A stretch of 64,000 nt of DNA, from assembly GCA_963971285.1 (NCBI GenBank), contig OZ020246.1, positions 15,111,217 through 15,175,216 of the forward strand, in the 5' to 3' direction. This stretch comes from Astropecten irregularis. Its lineage: Eukaryota; Echinodermata; Asteroidea; Paxillosida; Astropectinidae. The notes beneath the pieces were generated by a model. That model had not been told where the DNA came from, searched no databases, and saw nothing but the letters and a program-made list of their open reading frames with translations. Below, piece by piece: positions 10,507 to 21,482 of the stretch. Position 1 is the first letter of the stretch. The number at the start of each line of letters is the position of its first letter. Position numbers and translations under genes: made by a program.

Positions 10507-12441
10507 AGGGTCATTCCGTGTCAATTCAACACGCTTTGGAACCCGACCGACACGGATTTCAATGAAATTTGGTATGCTCATTGGCCTCCATGAGAAACCC
10601 CCAGAACTGAAATTTTATGTAATTTGGTCCATTACTTTTTGAGATACGGGTTAACGAACTTTTGACTAATTAGCACAATCTGTCGCATTCAAACAGCCAT
10701 ATCTCCAGAAGTAAAGCACCTACAGAGATAAATTTTACATCATTCTAAAGCTCTTATAATGGCCTACATTTTGTAAAATAAAACCAAAATTTTTTCATGT
10801 ACGACAAAAAAATTACGTTAAAATTTGACCTTTGACCTCGATTTAAAAAAATGCGTATTTTTCAAAATGCGTAATTTTTTTTTTAACTTTAGCTTGACAT
10901 GTAAGTAACATCTCCAGAAAAATTTGGAGTGGGCGGTCATATACTTTTGGAGTTATGATAATTTAAACATCGGATTTCGAGGATAAAAGCTGTAAATATG
11001 CATTAACATGTGCACTGTACATATACTTATGTGCATGTAATCCATGTATAGTAATGCATGTGCACAAATATGAGGTATTTTGGCCTTTCTGGCCATTTTC
11101 AAGTAAGTATAACTACAAAACTGTACAAAAGCCCATACTTAATCTTTTAGATGTTGCTCTGGGCCCTATATCTTCCGGGGGGGGGGGGGGGGGGGGGGTA
11201 CGTACTGGAACTGTCAGCCAGGCATGTTAACTAACCTAGTCATCTCCGTTCCATCAGAATTTTTGTTGTTGCAGATTTCATTCCTTTTGCAAACATCAAG
11301 TATAAAACATATCTGGTTTCTGTAACAGTTTCCATAATTATTACTATATCCTGAGAGCATCTGTGTTACCTGAAGGAATTTACAGCTTACAGTTTGCCAT
11401 TATTAGCTGGAAGGAACAATTGCTAGTTTGCTTAAATACATAATTACACATTACGTGATGCACTCTCAGAATAGTAACAATTGTGGAAACTTCAGTATTA
11501 CAAAGACTAGACACATAAAAGATGCCTGCAAAGGAAATGAAATTTGCAACAAAAACTCTTATGGAATGGAGATGACTAGGTTAGGCCCTGTTTGTTTCAT
11601 GCACAAGATCACGAATCCAGCGGATCCGGATCCCATTTTAGCCTAACCCTGCATAGGACCTTGATCCCCAAATCTGGGATCCTGTGTGTTAAACAAACAG
11701 GGCTCTTAGTAAAGATGCTTGGCTGACAGGTGCACTAGCCCCCCCCCCCCCCCCCTTCCCAGAAGATATAGGGCCTAATGTTTAAAATGCAGCAACATGT
11801 AAAAGATGAAGGATGGGCTTTTGTACAGTTTTGTAGTTGTGCTTACTTGAAAATGGCTAGAAAGGCCAAAATACTTCATATTTGTGCACATGCATTACTA
11901 TACATGGATTACATGCACATAAGTATATGTACAGTGCACATGTTAATGCATATTTTGAGCTCTTATCCTCGAAATCCGATGTTTAAATTATCATAACTCC
12001 AAAAGTATATGAGCGCCCACTCCAATTTTTTCTGGAGATGTTACTTACATGTCAAGCTAAAATTAAAAAAAAAATTACGCATTTTGAAAAATATGCATTT
12101 TTTTAAATCGAGGTCAAAGGTCAAATTTTAACGTAATTTTTTTGTCGTACATGAAAAAATTTTGGTTTTATTTTACAAAATGTAGGCCATTATAAGAGCT
12201 TTAGAATGATGTAAAATTTATCTCTGTAGGTTTTTTACTTCTGGAGATATGGCTGTTTGAATGCGACAGATTGTGCTAATTAGTCAAAAGTTCGTTAACC
12301 CGTATCTCAAAAAGTAATGGACCAAATTACATAAAATTTCGGTTCTGGGGGTTTCTCATGGAGGCTAATAAGCATATCCAATTTCATTGAAATCCGAGTC
12401 GGTCGGGTTCCAAAGTGCGTTGAATTGACACGGAATGACCC
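10507..12441. mobile_element. 1.9-kb foldback element, almost entirely palindromic
   Basis: Ends GGGTCATTCCGTGTCAATTC and GAATTGACACGGAATGACCC are inverted copies. Complementarity continues through long arms (left about 10507-11375, right about 11440-12441) to a short central loop. A poly-G run (about 11178-11198) faces a poly-C run (about 11739-11754). The right arm carries an inserted smaller MITE (11584-11705). No transposase ORF is present and I find no clear target-site duplication. Confidence 0.9.
11584..11705. mobile_element. Nested Harbinger-like MITE
   Basis: About 122 bases with ends GGCCCTGTTTGTTT and AAACAAACAGGGC, internally palindromic around GGATCC words. It is flanked by TTA on both sides (11581-11583 and 11706-11708), a 3-bp duplication typical of PIF/Harbinger elements. 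It interrupts the right arm of the 10507-12441 foldback; the left arm has no counterpart, so it inserted later. Confidence 0.7.
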
Positions 12442-13270
12442 TTCTGTGTATTCCTCCTTATCTTACCGTTCCCATCCTAAATGGTTAAACCCATCTTTCC
12501 AGATTCTTTCAGTTTCAGTCGACATTCTGTAGAATTTGACTTACCGTGGAGGATCATTGAATAGTAATGAACAAGTTTATTGTAAGTTCTCAAGGTGTCC
12601 GTAGCTTATGTTGAATTCTTCCAAGGAATTGTAAAGTTAAACAAATCTTGATTGGATCAACGATCCCGTCATATTCTGGTTATTATGTCTCTGACTATGT
12701 AGAATTTTAAGCAAAGTAAAATAATAATTACATTTAAAGAAATGAGTTCAGTTTTTTAATAGTTGTAAATAGATTTTAAAAGACTTTGCACTTTAATGGA
12801 GTTTTGTTTTACAGTTCAGCACAGCACAGCAAACAGATAATGTACGTAACTCCATATTTTTTAAGAGGTTGTCAATTGTCATTGGCAATTCATCTCAATG
12901 GTATGCTAGAGTAACTAAACACATGGCATGTATTATTGTAAAGATTGTATTTTACTGGTTGTTGCTATAAGCCAGGCACTCTGTGCATGATGCCTGGACC
13001 CAGGAGACATTGTGTCAGTTGCAAAGGACTGATTACTCAAGCCAGTACTGAATTGGTACGTGGGCTTCAAAGAGAGTCTGCACCACCAGTGACTATGGTG
13101 ACATTATGTATGGAGTGCCTACCTTTTTGCCGCAACCTTCTTTCAGTTTATTTGCACACGAGGAAGGAAGAGTGATTTTCAAATATCCGATCTCTCCTCC
13201 AATGGTATTTTTGCAGCACTGCTTTCTTGGTACTGTCAAGCACCCACAAGTAACATTTGATAAAATCTTT
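12442..13270. other. Intergenic, no gene seen; small repeat at about 12945-13130
   Basis: AT-rich and without a coding signal. The 12945-13130 segment (GCTATAAGCCAGGCACTCTG ... GGAGTGCCTACC) shares blocks with 36268-36370 and 37080-37165, including 'ggtttcaaggagagtctg' and 'ccaccagtgac', so it is a dispersed repeat. Confidence 0.4.
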
Positions 13271-13460
13271 GGAAAGAATTCCACTGATGACCATTGCGGA
13301 ACAAGGATTATATCCTCCGAGTTACCTTACTGGATACAAATTATGATGATTTTCAATCTAAGCTGTGTAACACTGGGTATCTGAAAAGTGAGTTTTACAG
13401 GTTTTTGACCTAAAATGAAACACTCACAGCTGCAGCCATTTATCTCAAAACGCCCTCTGC
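13271..13460. repeat. Dispersed repeat shared with 15361-15600
   Basis: GGAAAGAATTCCACTGATGA through 'aaaagtgagttttacagg' to CAAAACGCCCTCTG is closely repeated at 15376-15585. One CGCCCTCT word lies at its right end. Confidence 0.75.
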
Positions 13461-14889
13461 GATACGATATCATAAGTCTGGTGAATAGTTGGATATAAGC
13501 ATGTGTGATATCTTATCAAGTCAGTGTACCAGACATTTCAAACGTTATTCACAACATACTTTTACTGTATGTATCAGTTGAGCTGTAACTACAACTGTAT
13601 CCCTCCACCACATAATGTGGCTCCGCCCATTGTTTGTTTGTTTTTTCTTTTGTTGTATTTTGATTGAGAACTTAATATCGTCATGGAAACAAATTATGTG
13701 CTGTCTGAATAAACTGTTCATGCTTCCAAGATATGTCATTAAATTGTGTGATGGATTCTTTAGTGTTTGTCAGACTCATTAGTTTGCTGAGTAAATCCGT
13801 GATCTTCATTTGGCTTTACTGATTTGAAATGAAAATATTCCATGTGAAGAATTTATCTGCTCTGACATCTCTGTATTTATAATTCGGTAATCTATTTAAT
13901 TTGCACTAAAAATACTTGAAATTATAATAGAATTTGGCTCGAGTAGAAGGGATTGAAGTTAATTGGAACAATTTTAGTAAATTAAAATCAACATGTGAAA
14001 CCAGAGTAAAGCAATACATTATTGATTAGTCTGATAGTTTGACATTAATTTGAGGCATAATTTAAATATTTAACGCCATCTGTATGAACTTACTGCAAAG
14101 ATCATCATGATGGTGACACTGTGGAACGTTCATGAGGCATAATTATCCACACATGCAGAAACTAATTTTAAAACCATAATGCATCATATGCTGCATGGCA
14201 CTTGGTAAATAAAAATGCCAGATTATTCATAGTAGACAATTTTAGTCCCCAAACTCAGTTTTCGATCTGCCAAGAGTGGGACCTTAATTTTGCATGTTGG
14301 TGGCAAAAAAAAGTGTCATAATTTCAGGAGTGTCAGGAGTGGAAAGACTGGTTTGGGTAGCAAGGGAAAGCAATACAGTGTAATACTAAATTAGGTGGAG
14401 CTTGCAGTGAACCTGAACTGAGACTGGTTTTGAAAAGGACCTTCAAGACTGACAAATTTGCTTGGAGTTAGGAGGGCTTGACGCGTTTCGATCCTAGCAG
14501 GATCTTTCTCAAAAGGCTAAAATTCATGAGAAATTTGGGGAGATAATTGCGACACTCAGCATAAAACAATAGCTCATTTTTCGTCAAGTTCATCCATTCC
14601 CAGCCCCTAATAACAGGCCAACACTAACTGTACAGCTCAACAAATACAGCTTCCCACCCATATTTCACATGGTGGACGCTATGTATTGCTGCATTACGGT
14701 TTACCATACAGCTATATTTATTTTGTTTTTGCTGGCATGAAAATTTATTAGTTTTATTTGCAAACAAGGAATTTTTATTTTTCTAAATCCCGCGCTCATG
14801 AAGCCCGCCCTCTAAGTATCACGTGACATCGTTTAGTCTGGTCCCTTTCCAACGTCGATCTATATTTAAATTCACGCAAAGAGGACTCA

Positions 14890-14953
14890 GGAACTAAGAC
14901 CGTCCTACATATGCAAGAGTTCAGGTGAAATGAAAACATTCTCTGTCATTCAA
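14890..14953 (+). promoter_or_regulatory. Putative promoter and first (5' UTR) exon of the FLYWCH gene
   Basis: Upstream are a CGCCCTCT word (14806-14813), a CACGTG E-box near 14820 and a TATA-like TATATTTAAA near 14862. The stretch then runs to a strong donor, CAA|GTAAGTG, at 14953/14954. The next plausible acceptor in this direction for the FLYWCH exon is TTTTCAG at 17655. The pairing is inferred from position and splice signals only. A CpG-containing island of sequence around 14790-14880 contrasts with AT-rich neighbours. Confidence 0.35.
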
Positions 14954-15360
14954 GTAAGTGAAATAACGGTTGATTTGCTTAATTTACTCCATTGAAATTC
15001 TAAAGAGAGCAGGCCTTATCTTCAGATCAATATAGTCGTATAATTTTGAACCGAATTAGAGTGACAAGTAAAGAAATTCTACTCGAAAATATTGATTACA
15101 AAATTACATCGTTATTCGTCAATGGCAATGCTCGTCAGCATGGTCAGTGTTAGAGTGTACCTGTTGTCGAGGTATCAAGTTTTCGAGGGTTGACCCCATG
15201 TACGTCATTGGTAGGACTCGCAGGCCTGTATCACACAATTAGTTGATTTGTTTTATGTATGGTAGGCCTATGTGCTCCACCGCAAGCCAAAAAAAACTAC
15301 ATGTCAACAGTGTACTTCTGAGTTCAGTAGGCCTATGGCTATGTCAGATGTGACCTTTTC

Positions 15361-15655
15361 ATGCTTGGAATAAATGTGGAAAGAATTCCACTGATGACCA
15401 TTACGGAAAAAGGATTATATCCTCCAAGAGTTAACTTATTGGATACAAATTATGATGAACTTCAATCTCAGGTGTGGAAAACTTGGGTAGCATATCTGAA
15501 AAGTGAGTTTTACAGGGTTTTTTTACCTACAAATTGTACACTTCCAATACAGCGGCAGCCATCTTGCTCAAAACGCCCTCTGTTGGTTCCATAGAGTTGT
15601 TCACAAATTATGGTCTCCAGTGGAATTCTTTCCATAAATGTTTTCAGTTTCACAA
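15361..15655. mobile_element. Foldback element, second copy of the 13271 repeat
   Basis: The left AATGTGGAAAGAATTCCACTG and the right CAGTGGAATTCTTTCCATAA are inverted copies, so this copy keeps both ends. It includes CGCCCTCTGTTGG at 15574-15586, whose reverse complement is close to the vertebrate CTCF core. Confidence 0.65.
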
Positions 15656-15835
15656 AACACCCTCGAAAACCAGTACATCGAGAAGTTGGTAGCCCAACCG
15701 TGACCGCACCCAGGGTACGTAGAACCAGTAACTGGGGCGATGAACTAACCAAACTCCCTTCTTTCTTTTTTAATTTTGGGGATCGACAGTCATACTAGGG
15801 TATCCTGGGTTTTTGCGGCAAAAATTACTGGCCAT

Positions 15836-16110
15836 TCATATGACAGTGTGATAAGCTGGTACCTTGTACCTTGTAGTACTTACTTCCGAAAGGTCCTCCA
15901 GGGACTATACTGGAAGATTGAGAAGATGAGAAGAAGATACAGTTTTAGAGGTGGGAGGAAAACCCCAGAGTAATATTCTGGGTAAAACCCACAGAATCAG
16001 GTAGGGACTGAAAACCCAATCCACTTGTGGTCCGAGCAGGAATTGAACCCGGTGCGCAGAGGTGAAAGGCGAGGAAAGAACCGCTACGCCAACCTGACTC
16101 TCCGTATGAG
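15836..16110 (-). mobile_element. tRNA-derived SINE, minus strand
   Basis: On the minus strand the head has the box-B-like GGTTCAATTCCTGC, followed by a body with GGGTTTTACCCAG and GGGGTTTTCCTCCCACCTC. The TTTTCCTCCC block is shared with the SINE at 37383-37725. Confidence 0.65.
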
Positions 16111-16677
16111 TAGGCTGAAGTTAGCAACCCCTTTTGTATGTTATGTGCATAATTTATTATGCCCCTAAAACCCAGCCCCAGGATTACCCATACTAGAACT
16201 TAGAAGGTACTTGCGCCAACAATTTCCCAAAAATGAAAACAAAGACATCACAAATCAGCTTGAAAATCGCTCCATCTCTTCTCCAAATGTCAGGGATGAA
16301 ATCGTTCCTTTTGATGGAAATTGATGTTTTTCCGACCAAAACTGACGATCACGTCAGCGCGGCACGGCGGCAGCCATTTGGTGTAGCCGACCGTGCTCCA
16401 CGTATGTATGATTGTACAGTACATGTAGGTCTTCTGGGGTTTTAAGGACTCTAAAACATTTTGGAACAGTAGAAACTATTAAGTTGTTTTTATTCCCTTA
16501 TCGTACCTGGTAGTACAACGTTACCCTTTAGCCCTCACCTTGAATTTTCCTCTTATAGTTACATGTAACAGTTCATAATGAGTGATTCTTGTAAAAAAAG
16601 AAATTGTGAAGACTTTAAATTGTCTCTATAGTTTTCATGAAGGAAAGCATAGATACAGTGATTGAAATTTTTCATTC

Positions 16678-17036
16678 TTAAAGGTAATATCATACTTTGG
16701 TTTATGTCAAAGAGATGCAGATTCACAAGCAAAAATATCAAGGAAGATATAGTAACAATCATCTGTGAAAATTTCAGTCCCATACGGTGCCCACTTTTTG
16801 AGAAAATAGTGAAAAACGCCCACAGTATTTAAAAAATCTTTTCACCATCATTTTTTATCTTTAATATTATAATAAGATCACCAAAATTTTGGTAATTGGT
16901 TTGACTCTTTTGTGGATAAATACAGCATTTCAGGCAAAAATATACGGTATGTGTCTACCAGCATCATCTTTAAACCCTGTACAGTGAAATCTGTGAAGAT
17001 TTCTGTTTCGATACTAAAGTATGATAGTGCCTTTAA
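16678..17036. mobile_element. MITE family A
   Basis: Left TTAAAGGTAATATCATACTT, then 'tatgtcaaagagatgcagattc'. The right end is AAAGTATGATAGTGCCTTTA. Both inverted ends are present. Confidence 0.85.
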
Positions 17037-17655
17037 GTTGCATTACAAGTGTAAACAGGTAAGTGAAACGCTAGTGCTGACATTGCATTGAAGTCCATGT
17101 AGGGCCATGGCATACATGACACTGGGCCTTTTAAATCACAACAACTCATGCCTTCATCCGTTAAACAGTTGTTACTGAAAAGATTAGTGTGAAGCCAATG
17201 AAATGTTTTTGAATTTTGATTTACAATGTCCTCATGACCGTCCCCCGTCATCAACAAGACGACCTGTTAAACTTCCCATTAAATTTAAAAACAATTACTA
17301 AAACCATCAAATTGCGATGCATAGGCTAAATGTCCTTCGGGCATTAGCTTTGTTTCTTGGTCAGGCATCTCTGACTGTACTGCTGGTTCTGTATTTTTGG
17401 CCGGTCTTAATCAAAAGAAATAGTAATGACAATGAGTGGGGTTGATTTTGAGGTTGATTATCCTACTGCTCAATAAATGCATAGTGATAATTTTACTGTT
17501 AACTTTAATATTCTGACCCTTGACCGAGTCTAATTAATGGCTCACTGTATGGATGAGACATTTTAGGTTTTTTGAAGAGGTGCATGCATTTTTTTTTTCA
17601 TCGAATTGAAACAAAAACTCAAAACGCTTTATTGACTTTTTTACTATCTTTTCAG
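17037..17655. other. Sequence upstream of the FLYWCH exon, no gene seen
   Basis: AT-rich, with no ORF of note on either strand and no strong repeat. It ends in a pyrimidine-rich tract and TTTTCAG, the probable acceptor of the FLYWCH exon. Confidence 0.4.
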
Positions 17656-17768
17656 AAACAACTGTTTGACGTTTTATCATTCACCATGATCTCCTGGGCG
17701 TATAATGTATGTACGGTACTGGGTAAAAGACAATAGCAACAATTGGTGACTCTAGTGCGGAGGAGGGA

Positions 17769-19220
17769 ATGTCCCTCAGCTGGTCAGAGATGGAATCAGA
17801 TTCATTGTCAGGTGATCTGCAAGATATGGTGGTGCAGCAGGTGATAGAGATAGCCGAGTCTCAACTTGAAGTGCCCTTTGACGATGGACTGTTATCCAGG
17901 GAGGAAATTCAAGCTTCTTTCAAGACGCCGCCACTGCCACAGTCTCCACCACCTTGCTCGGTCGAGAAGCCCAGACCAACCAAGGTCCACACACCCCGGC
18001 GGATCAAACCCAAGCTCTTAGATGCCTTGGGTTACACGTACAACATCAAGAGGATACGGTCGCGCAGGCTGACTGACTGGCAGTGCACTGTCCGCGGTAA
18101 GACCTTTGCCTGCCGGGCTACCATCAAACAGAAGAAAGGCTCATTCTATTCAGGCCCTCAACCACATCTTCACATGCCTGATGTGGACTTAGATCAAATA
18201 GACACCATGAGTGGCAAGCGACGCAGACCTACATATAGAAAACTGATCACAGCAGTTCTACCAGCCATAGATACCGAGTTGCACTCGTCGAAGAAACAAA
18301 AAGACAAGACGTCACAAAATGCCGGGAATGTGACAGTGACGCACTACGCACAGCCTCGCCTTTTTGAAAAGAGCAGTGGTTTCATGTACCTCATCAAGAG
18401 TTCTAGAAGCAGTGGCACAAACTGGAAGTGTATACTCAGAAGTACGTCTCTAAAGTGCCCCGCCGTTTTGAAACAGAGAAATGGAGAATTCACCTTTGGT
18501 CGCAAGTCTCACTGCCATAAGGGGTACGTCAGACCATACATGCTGCTCCAGCAGAAACCCTCAGTCAGCAAGAAGAAGGCTATAGGTAGTATCGAACAGC
18601 AGATGTTTAAGCTTGAAACTCCTGCAGACATACATGTAGCAGATGAAGGGATAGATTATGAACCATCACTTAAAATGCTTAAACAAGTGCCGTCGTCATT
18701 GAGTCAGGAATCACTGGCCCTTGGCTACCGTATTATGGAAGCTTCCTCTCAGCGCTGTGGGCCTCGTCTTGTAGATGCACACGGGTACACGTACAATGTC
18801 AAGAGGACCCGGGGAATCCACACCGACTGGCAGTGCAGCATCAGGAACAAGAAAATACGCTGTCCGGCGTACGTCAAAGAACGCGACGGGGTCATCACAC
18901 CCGGACCCCAAGATCACATACACGCCCCCAAACCAGGCTCTGTCATCAAGTCCATCGTGTCATCCAAGATCAAGGCACAGGCCATCACGAATGCCCTGCA
19001 GCCAGCGATGGACATAGTGAAGGATGTCCTGATGCAGGAGCGACCTCAGCAACGGCATGATCTGGACTTGAAGCCACTCAACCTGGCCAGGATGGCCGAC
19101 AGGTTGCGAAGTGCCAGCAAGAAAAAATACATTAACAGTATCATGTATGGCCTCGCTGGATTTCATGCAGACAATGCTGGTGATGCCATTGGAGATAGTG
19201 AGGACAGTGATCATGGCTAA
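17769..19220 (+). CDS. Protein with three FLYWCH zinc fingers, single coding exon
   Basis: The 483-residue ORF starts at ATG 17769 and is uninterrupted. Three FLYWCH-type modules are visible. Module 1 is about residues 83-136 (GYTYN, W104-x-C106, C115, H133-x-H135). Module 2 is about 197-251 (W219-x-C221, C230, H248-x-H250). Module 3 is about 333-387 (GYTYN, W354-x-C356, C365, H383-x-H385). Each has the W-x-C...C...H-x-H pattern of the family. Modules 1 and 3 resemble each other more than module 2. The N-terminus is acidic with a Pro-rich stretch, and the linkers are Lys-rich. FLYWCH domains bind DNA or proteins; a nuclear regulatory role is inferred. An acceptor at 17655 (TTTTCAG) suggests a 5' UTR intron. 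The gene lies between two CTCF-like genes, but I see no homology to them. Confidence 0.87.
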   Translation: MSLSWSEMESDSLSGDLQDMVVQQVIEIAESQLEVPFDDGLLSREEIQASFKTPPLPQSPPPCSVEKPRPTKVHTPRRIKPKLLDALGYTYNIKRIRSRRLTDWQCTVRGKTFACRATIKQKKGSFYSGPQPHLHMPDVDLDQIDTMSGKRRRPTYRKLITAVLPAIDTELHSSKKQKDKTSQNAGNVTVTHYAQPRLFEKSSGFMYLIKSSRSSGTNWKCILRSTSLKCPAVLKQRNGEFTFGRKSHCHKGYVRPYMLLQQKPSVSKKKAIGSIEQQMFKLETPADIHVADEGIDYEPSLKMLKQVPSSLSQESLALGYRIMEASSQRCGPRLVDAHGYTYNVKRTRGIHTDWQCSIRNKKIRCPAYVKERDGVITPGPQDHIHAPKPGSVIKSIVSSKIKAQAITNALQPAMDIVKDVLMQERPQQRHDLDLKPLNLARMADRLRSASKKKYINSIMYGLAGFHADNAGDAIGDSEDSDHG

Positions 19221-19396
19221 ATTAAATCCATTATGAATTCAGGTGAGGTATGAATTAATATTTAGTACTAACCCTAGGCCTAGCCCCTTAGTACTTTGTA
19301 CTATGAACCAGAACTCGTCACCGTCGGACATTCTTTGTGTTTGGGTAATCATTCCTTGGGTTGGGGTAATGGGGTATGCAGTACTTGGGTCATCAG

Positions 19397-19541
19397 GGGC
19401 CGATTTCATAAAGCTCTGCTACGCGTCGCAACACGATTTGCGACGCGTCCTAGCTGCGACGCGTCGCATCTATGCGGTGAGTCTACATAATGGATGCATC
19501 TTAACTCTGCGACGTGTCGTAAGTTTTATTAATCCGGCCCT
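19397..19541. mobile_element. GC-rich foldback MITE downstream of the FLYWCH gene
   Basis: Ends GGGGCCGATTTCATAAAGC and the inverted AGTTTTATTAATCCGGCCC. The interior is rich in CGACGCGTCG-type palindromes. It has the same architecture as the 2216-2324 hairpin. Confidence 0.75.
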
Positions 19542-20082
19542 AGGTCCAATGTAAAGGCAAGATGTCTCGGCCAAGCTGTCCCAATTTTTTTTCAGAGACC
19601 TCTAAAAAAAATACTTGAAAATTGTGTGGATTTGAGATGATTATGGTCAGAGAACTTGAAATAATAACCTGCTGGTAAAGGTAAGAAATGACATGAATCA
19701 TGCCTTACGTGTACATAAAGTAAGTGTAATTCAGAATATATTAAGACTGAGTCATCACAGAATTTTCCGGAACCCGACTGAGTTGTGCCGGTCGGAATCC
19801 GATCGCATGGGTCGGAATTCTGCATTTCGAACGACTGTTTCGACCCAGCCCTAGGATGTATTTATTGATTGATAATACCGGTATATCGATTAAAAAGCTG
19901 CATCATCTTTGATCTCTGTCTACCATTTCGCAGGTTGCAGCATTGCTAAATGCTAATGTTGCGCGTAATGTATACATGTTTCTTGAATGATCCTTGGGAT
20001 ATAGCGTTATGTGAGTAGTTTCATGGCTTCTGACTAACAAACGAAGAAAGATACTGGACTATAAGGGACACCACCAACATAG

Positions 20083-20170
20083 GATTGGGTAGCTCAGTTG
20101 ATAGAGCGCCGTACGGTATGTTATTCCAGGGGACGCTAGTTCGAGTCCCACTTCAGTCAGATTTTCTTTG
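20083..20170 (+). mobile_element. tRNA-like SINE family E
   Basis: Box A GGGTAGCTCAGTTGATAGAG and box B AGTTCGAGTCCCACTTCAGT sit in the family context 'gacaccaccaacatagg' (upstream) and 'ttctttgtt' (downstream). The extra bases between the boxes and the dispersed copies argue for a SINE and not a tRNA gene. Confidence 0.75.
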
Positions 20171-20821
20171 TTAGCTTTTCAATGGCCAGATTCACCAGAA
20201 TGTATGATAGGTATTATGTTCTGGAATTAGTCTCAGATGACTGTACAATGTACATATTATGTATATGTACATGATTACATTTACATGTATGTATATCATT
20301 GGTGCTTCCATTAAAATTAAATAACCAGTAGTACACCAAAATAGTTTAGATAGGATTGTTGATGCTGCTATGTATTGTGTCAAATTCAATCTTTGAAATT
20401 ATAACAGCTTATGTGTGTGGTTTCATGGCTCTCATGACTTTCACCCAAACAAGTACAATTTAACAATAACAAATTATATCGCCATTGTAGTGCTGATACA
20501 AAATCAAAGTGTGACATCAAGAGGAAAATGCAGTGTAAATGACCAGATTGAGCACTTGCATTGATTCACTCATGTCCCTCCCTTTATGGCCTATTTAGGC
20601 CCAATTGTAATGTGGAACTGTGGATGTGTCCATGGGTTGACATATTTGCTTTGCTGTACTGTACGTGTAGCTCACTTGGTAGAACCATGGAGGTCTATTT
20701 TCCTTCCTCCATGGTAGAACAGTACAGTGTAGTACAGTAGTACCCAGTATGCTAATCCATTATAGGTTGTTGCTTTACATCATGGTCAATGTTAGTCAGT
20801 GTTTTTCTGTAGTGGCTTGGG

Positions 20822-21190
20822 TATATACAACATTGGTAAAGGTGACAGAGCATCTGCAGTTGCAGGCTGCTCATAATTTGATTTGTCATGGAATAAAAAC
20901 AAACCTGTGAAATGATAAGCTCAATTGATCATTGGAAAACAGCGAAAAACTGTTGCAATTGTTACGCCAAATTGTATGGGAATGCTGTCTAATTTGTTTT
21001 ATCTTTCTAAGATCGAAAAAGATCTAGTGTTTGGTTTTGCTCTTTTCTGGATATATACAGCATTTCAGGCGGAAAAGTTTTAAAAGTATGTTTCTACCAT
21101 TTCCGTCTTTATGCACTGTAAATTAAATACGTAAATCTGTGAACATTCCTAATTTGGTTTGTTGCCAATGTTGTATATATATGCCCTTTA
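20822..21190. mobile_element. MITE family B
   Basis: Contains GGTAAAGGTGACAGAGCATC, 'atttgatttgtcatggaataaaaac', 'acagcgaaaaactgttgc' and 'ggatatatacagcatttcagg'. The right end is near TGCCCTTTAA. It lies 290 bases upstream of the truncated CTCF-like paralog. Confidence 0.75.
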
Positions 21191-21482
21191 ACACAATAGT
21201 CAAATTCCCTTTTACTGTTTTATTTATGATAGTTGATACTAGATATTTATTGTATTTACTTTTTGTCCCCCTCTTGACTCCAGGTTTTCAACATAAATCA
21301 AAGAAGACAACTGCAAACTGATGCAAGATACAGATGCATTTTCCTTGTATGATCGTTTTACGGGCAACAAAATAGAGAGTGGTCTTCGTGTTGGGGGGCC
21401 TTTTGTTATTAGTACAGCTTTTGCTCACATTCCAATTCGTTAGAAAACTTTGGACGTTGGCTGTTTTCTTTGGATTTGCAAA

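Noticed and set aside
11178..11754. Poly-G and poly-C runs as gene or regulatory features
   Set aside because: They occupy mirrored places in the two arms of the foldback element, so they belong to the repeat.
21450..21482. Eleven extra N-terminal residues on the truncated paralog
   Set aside because: The frame there opens with TTG after an in-frame TAG; the first ATG is 21483.
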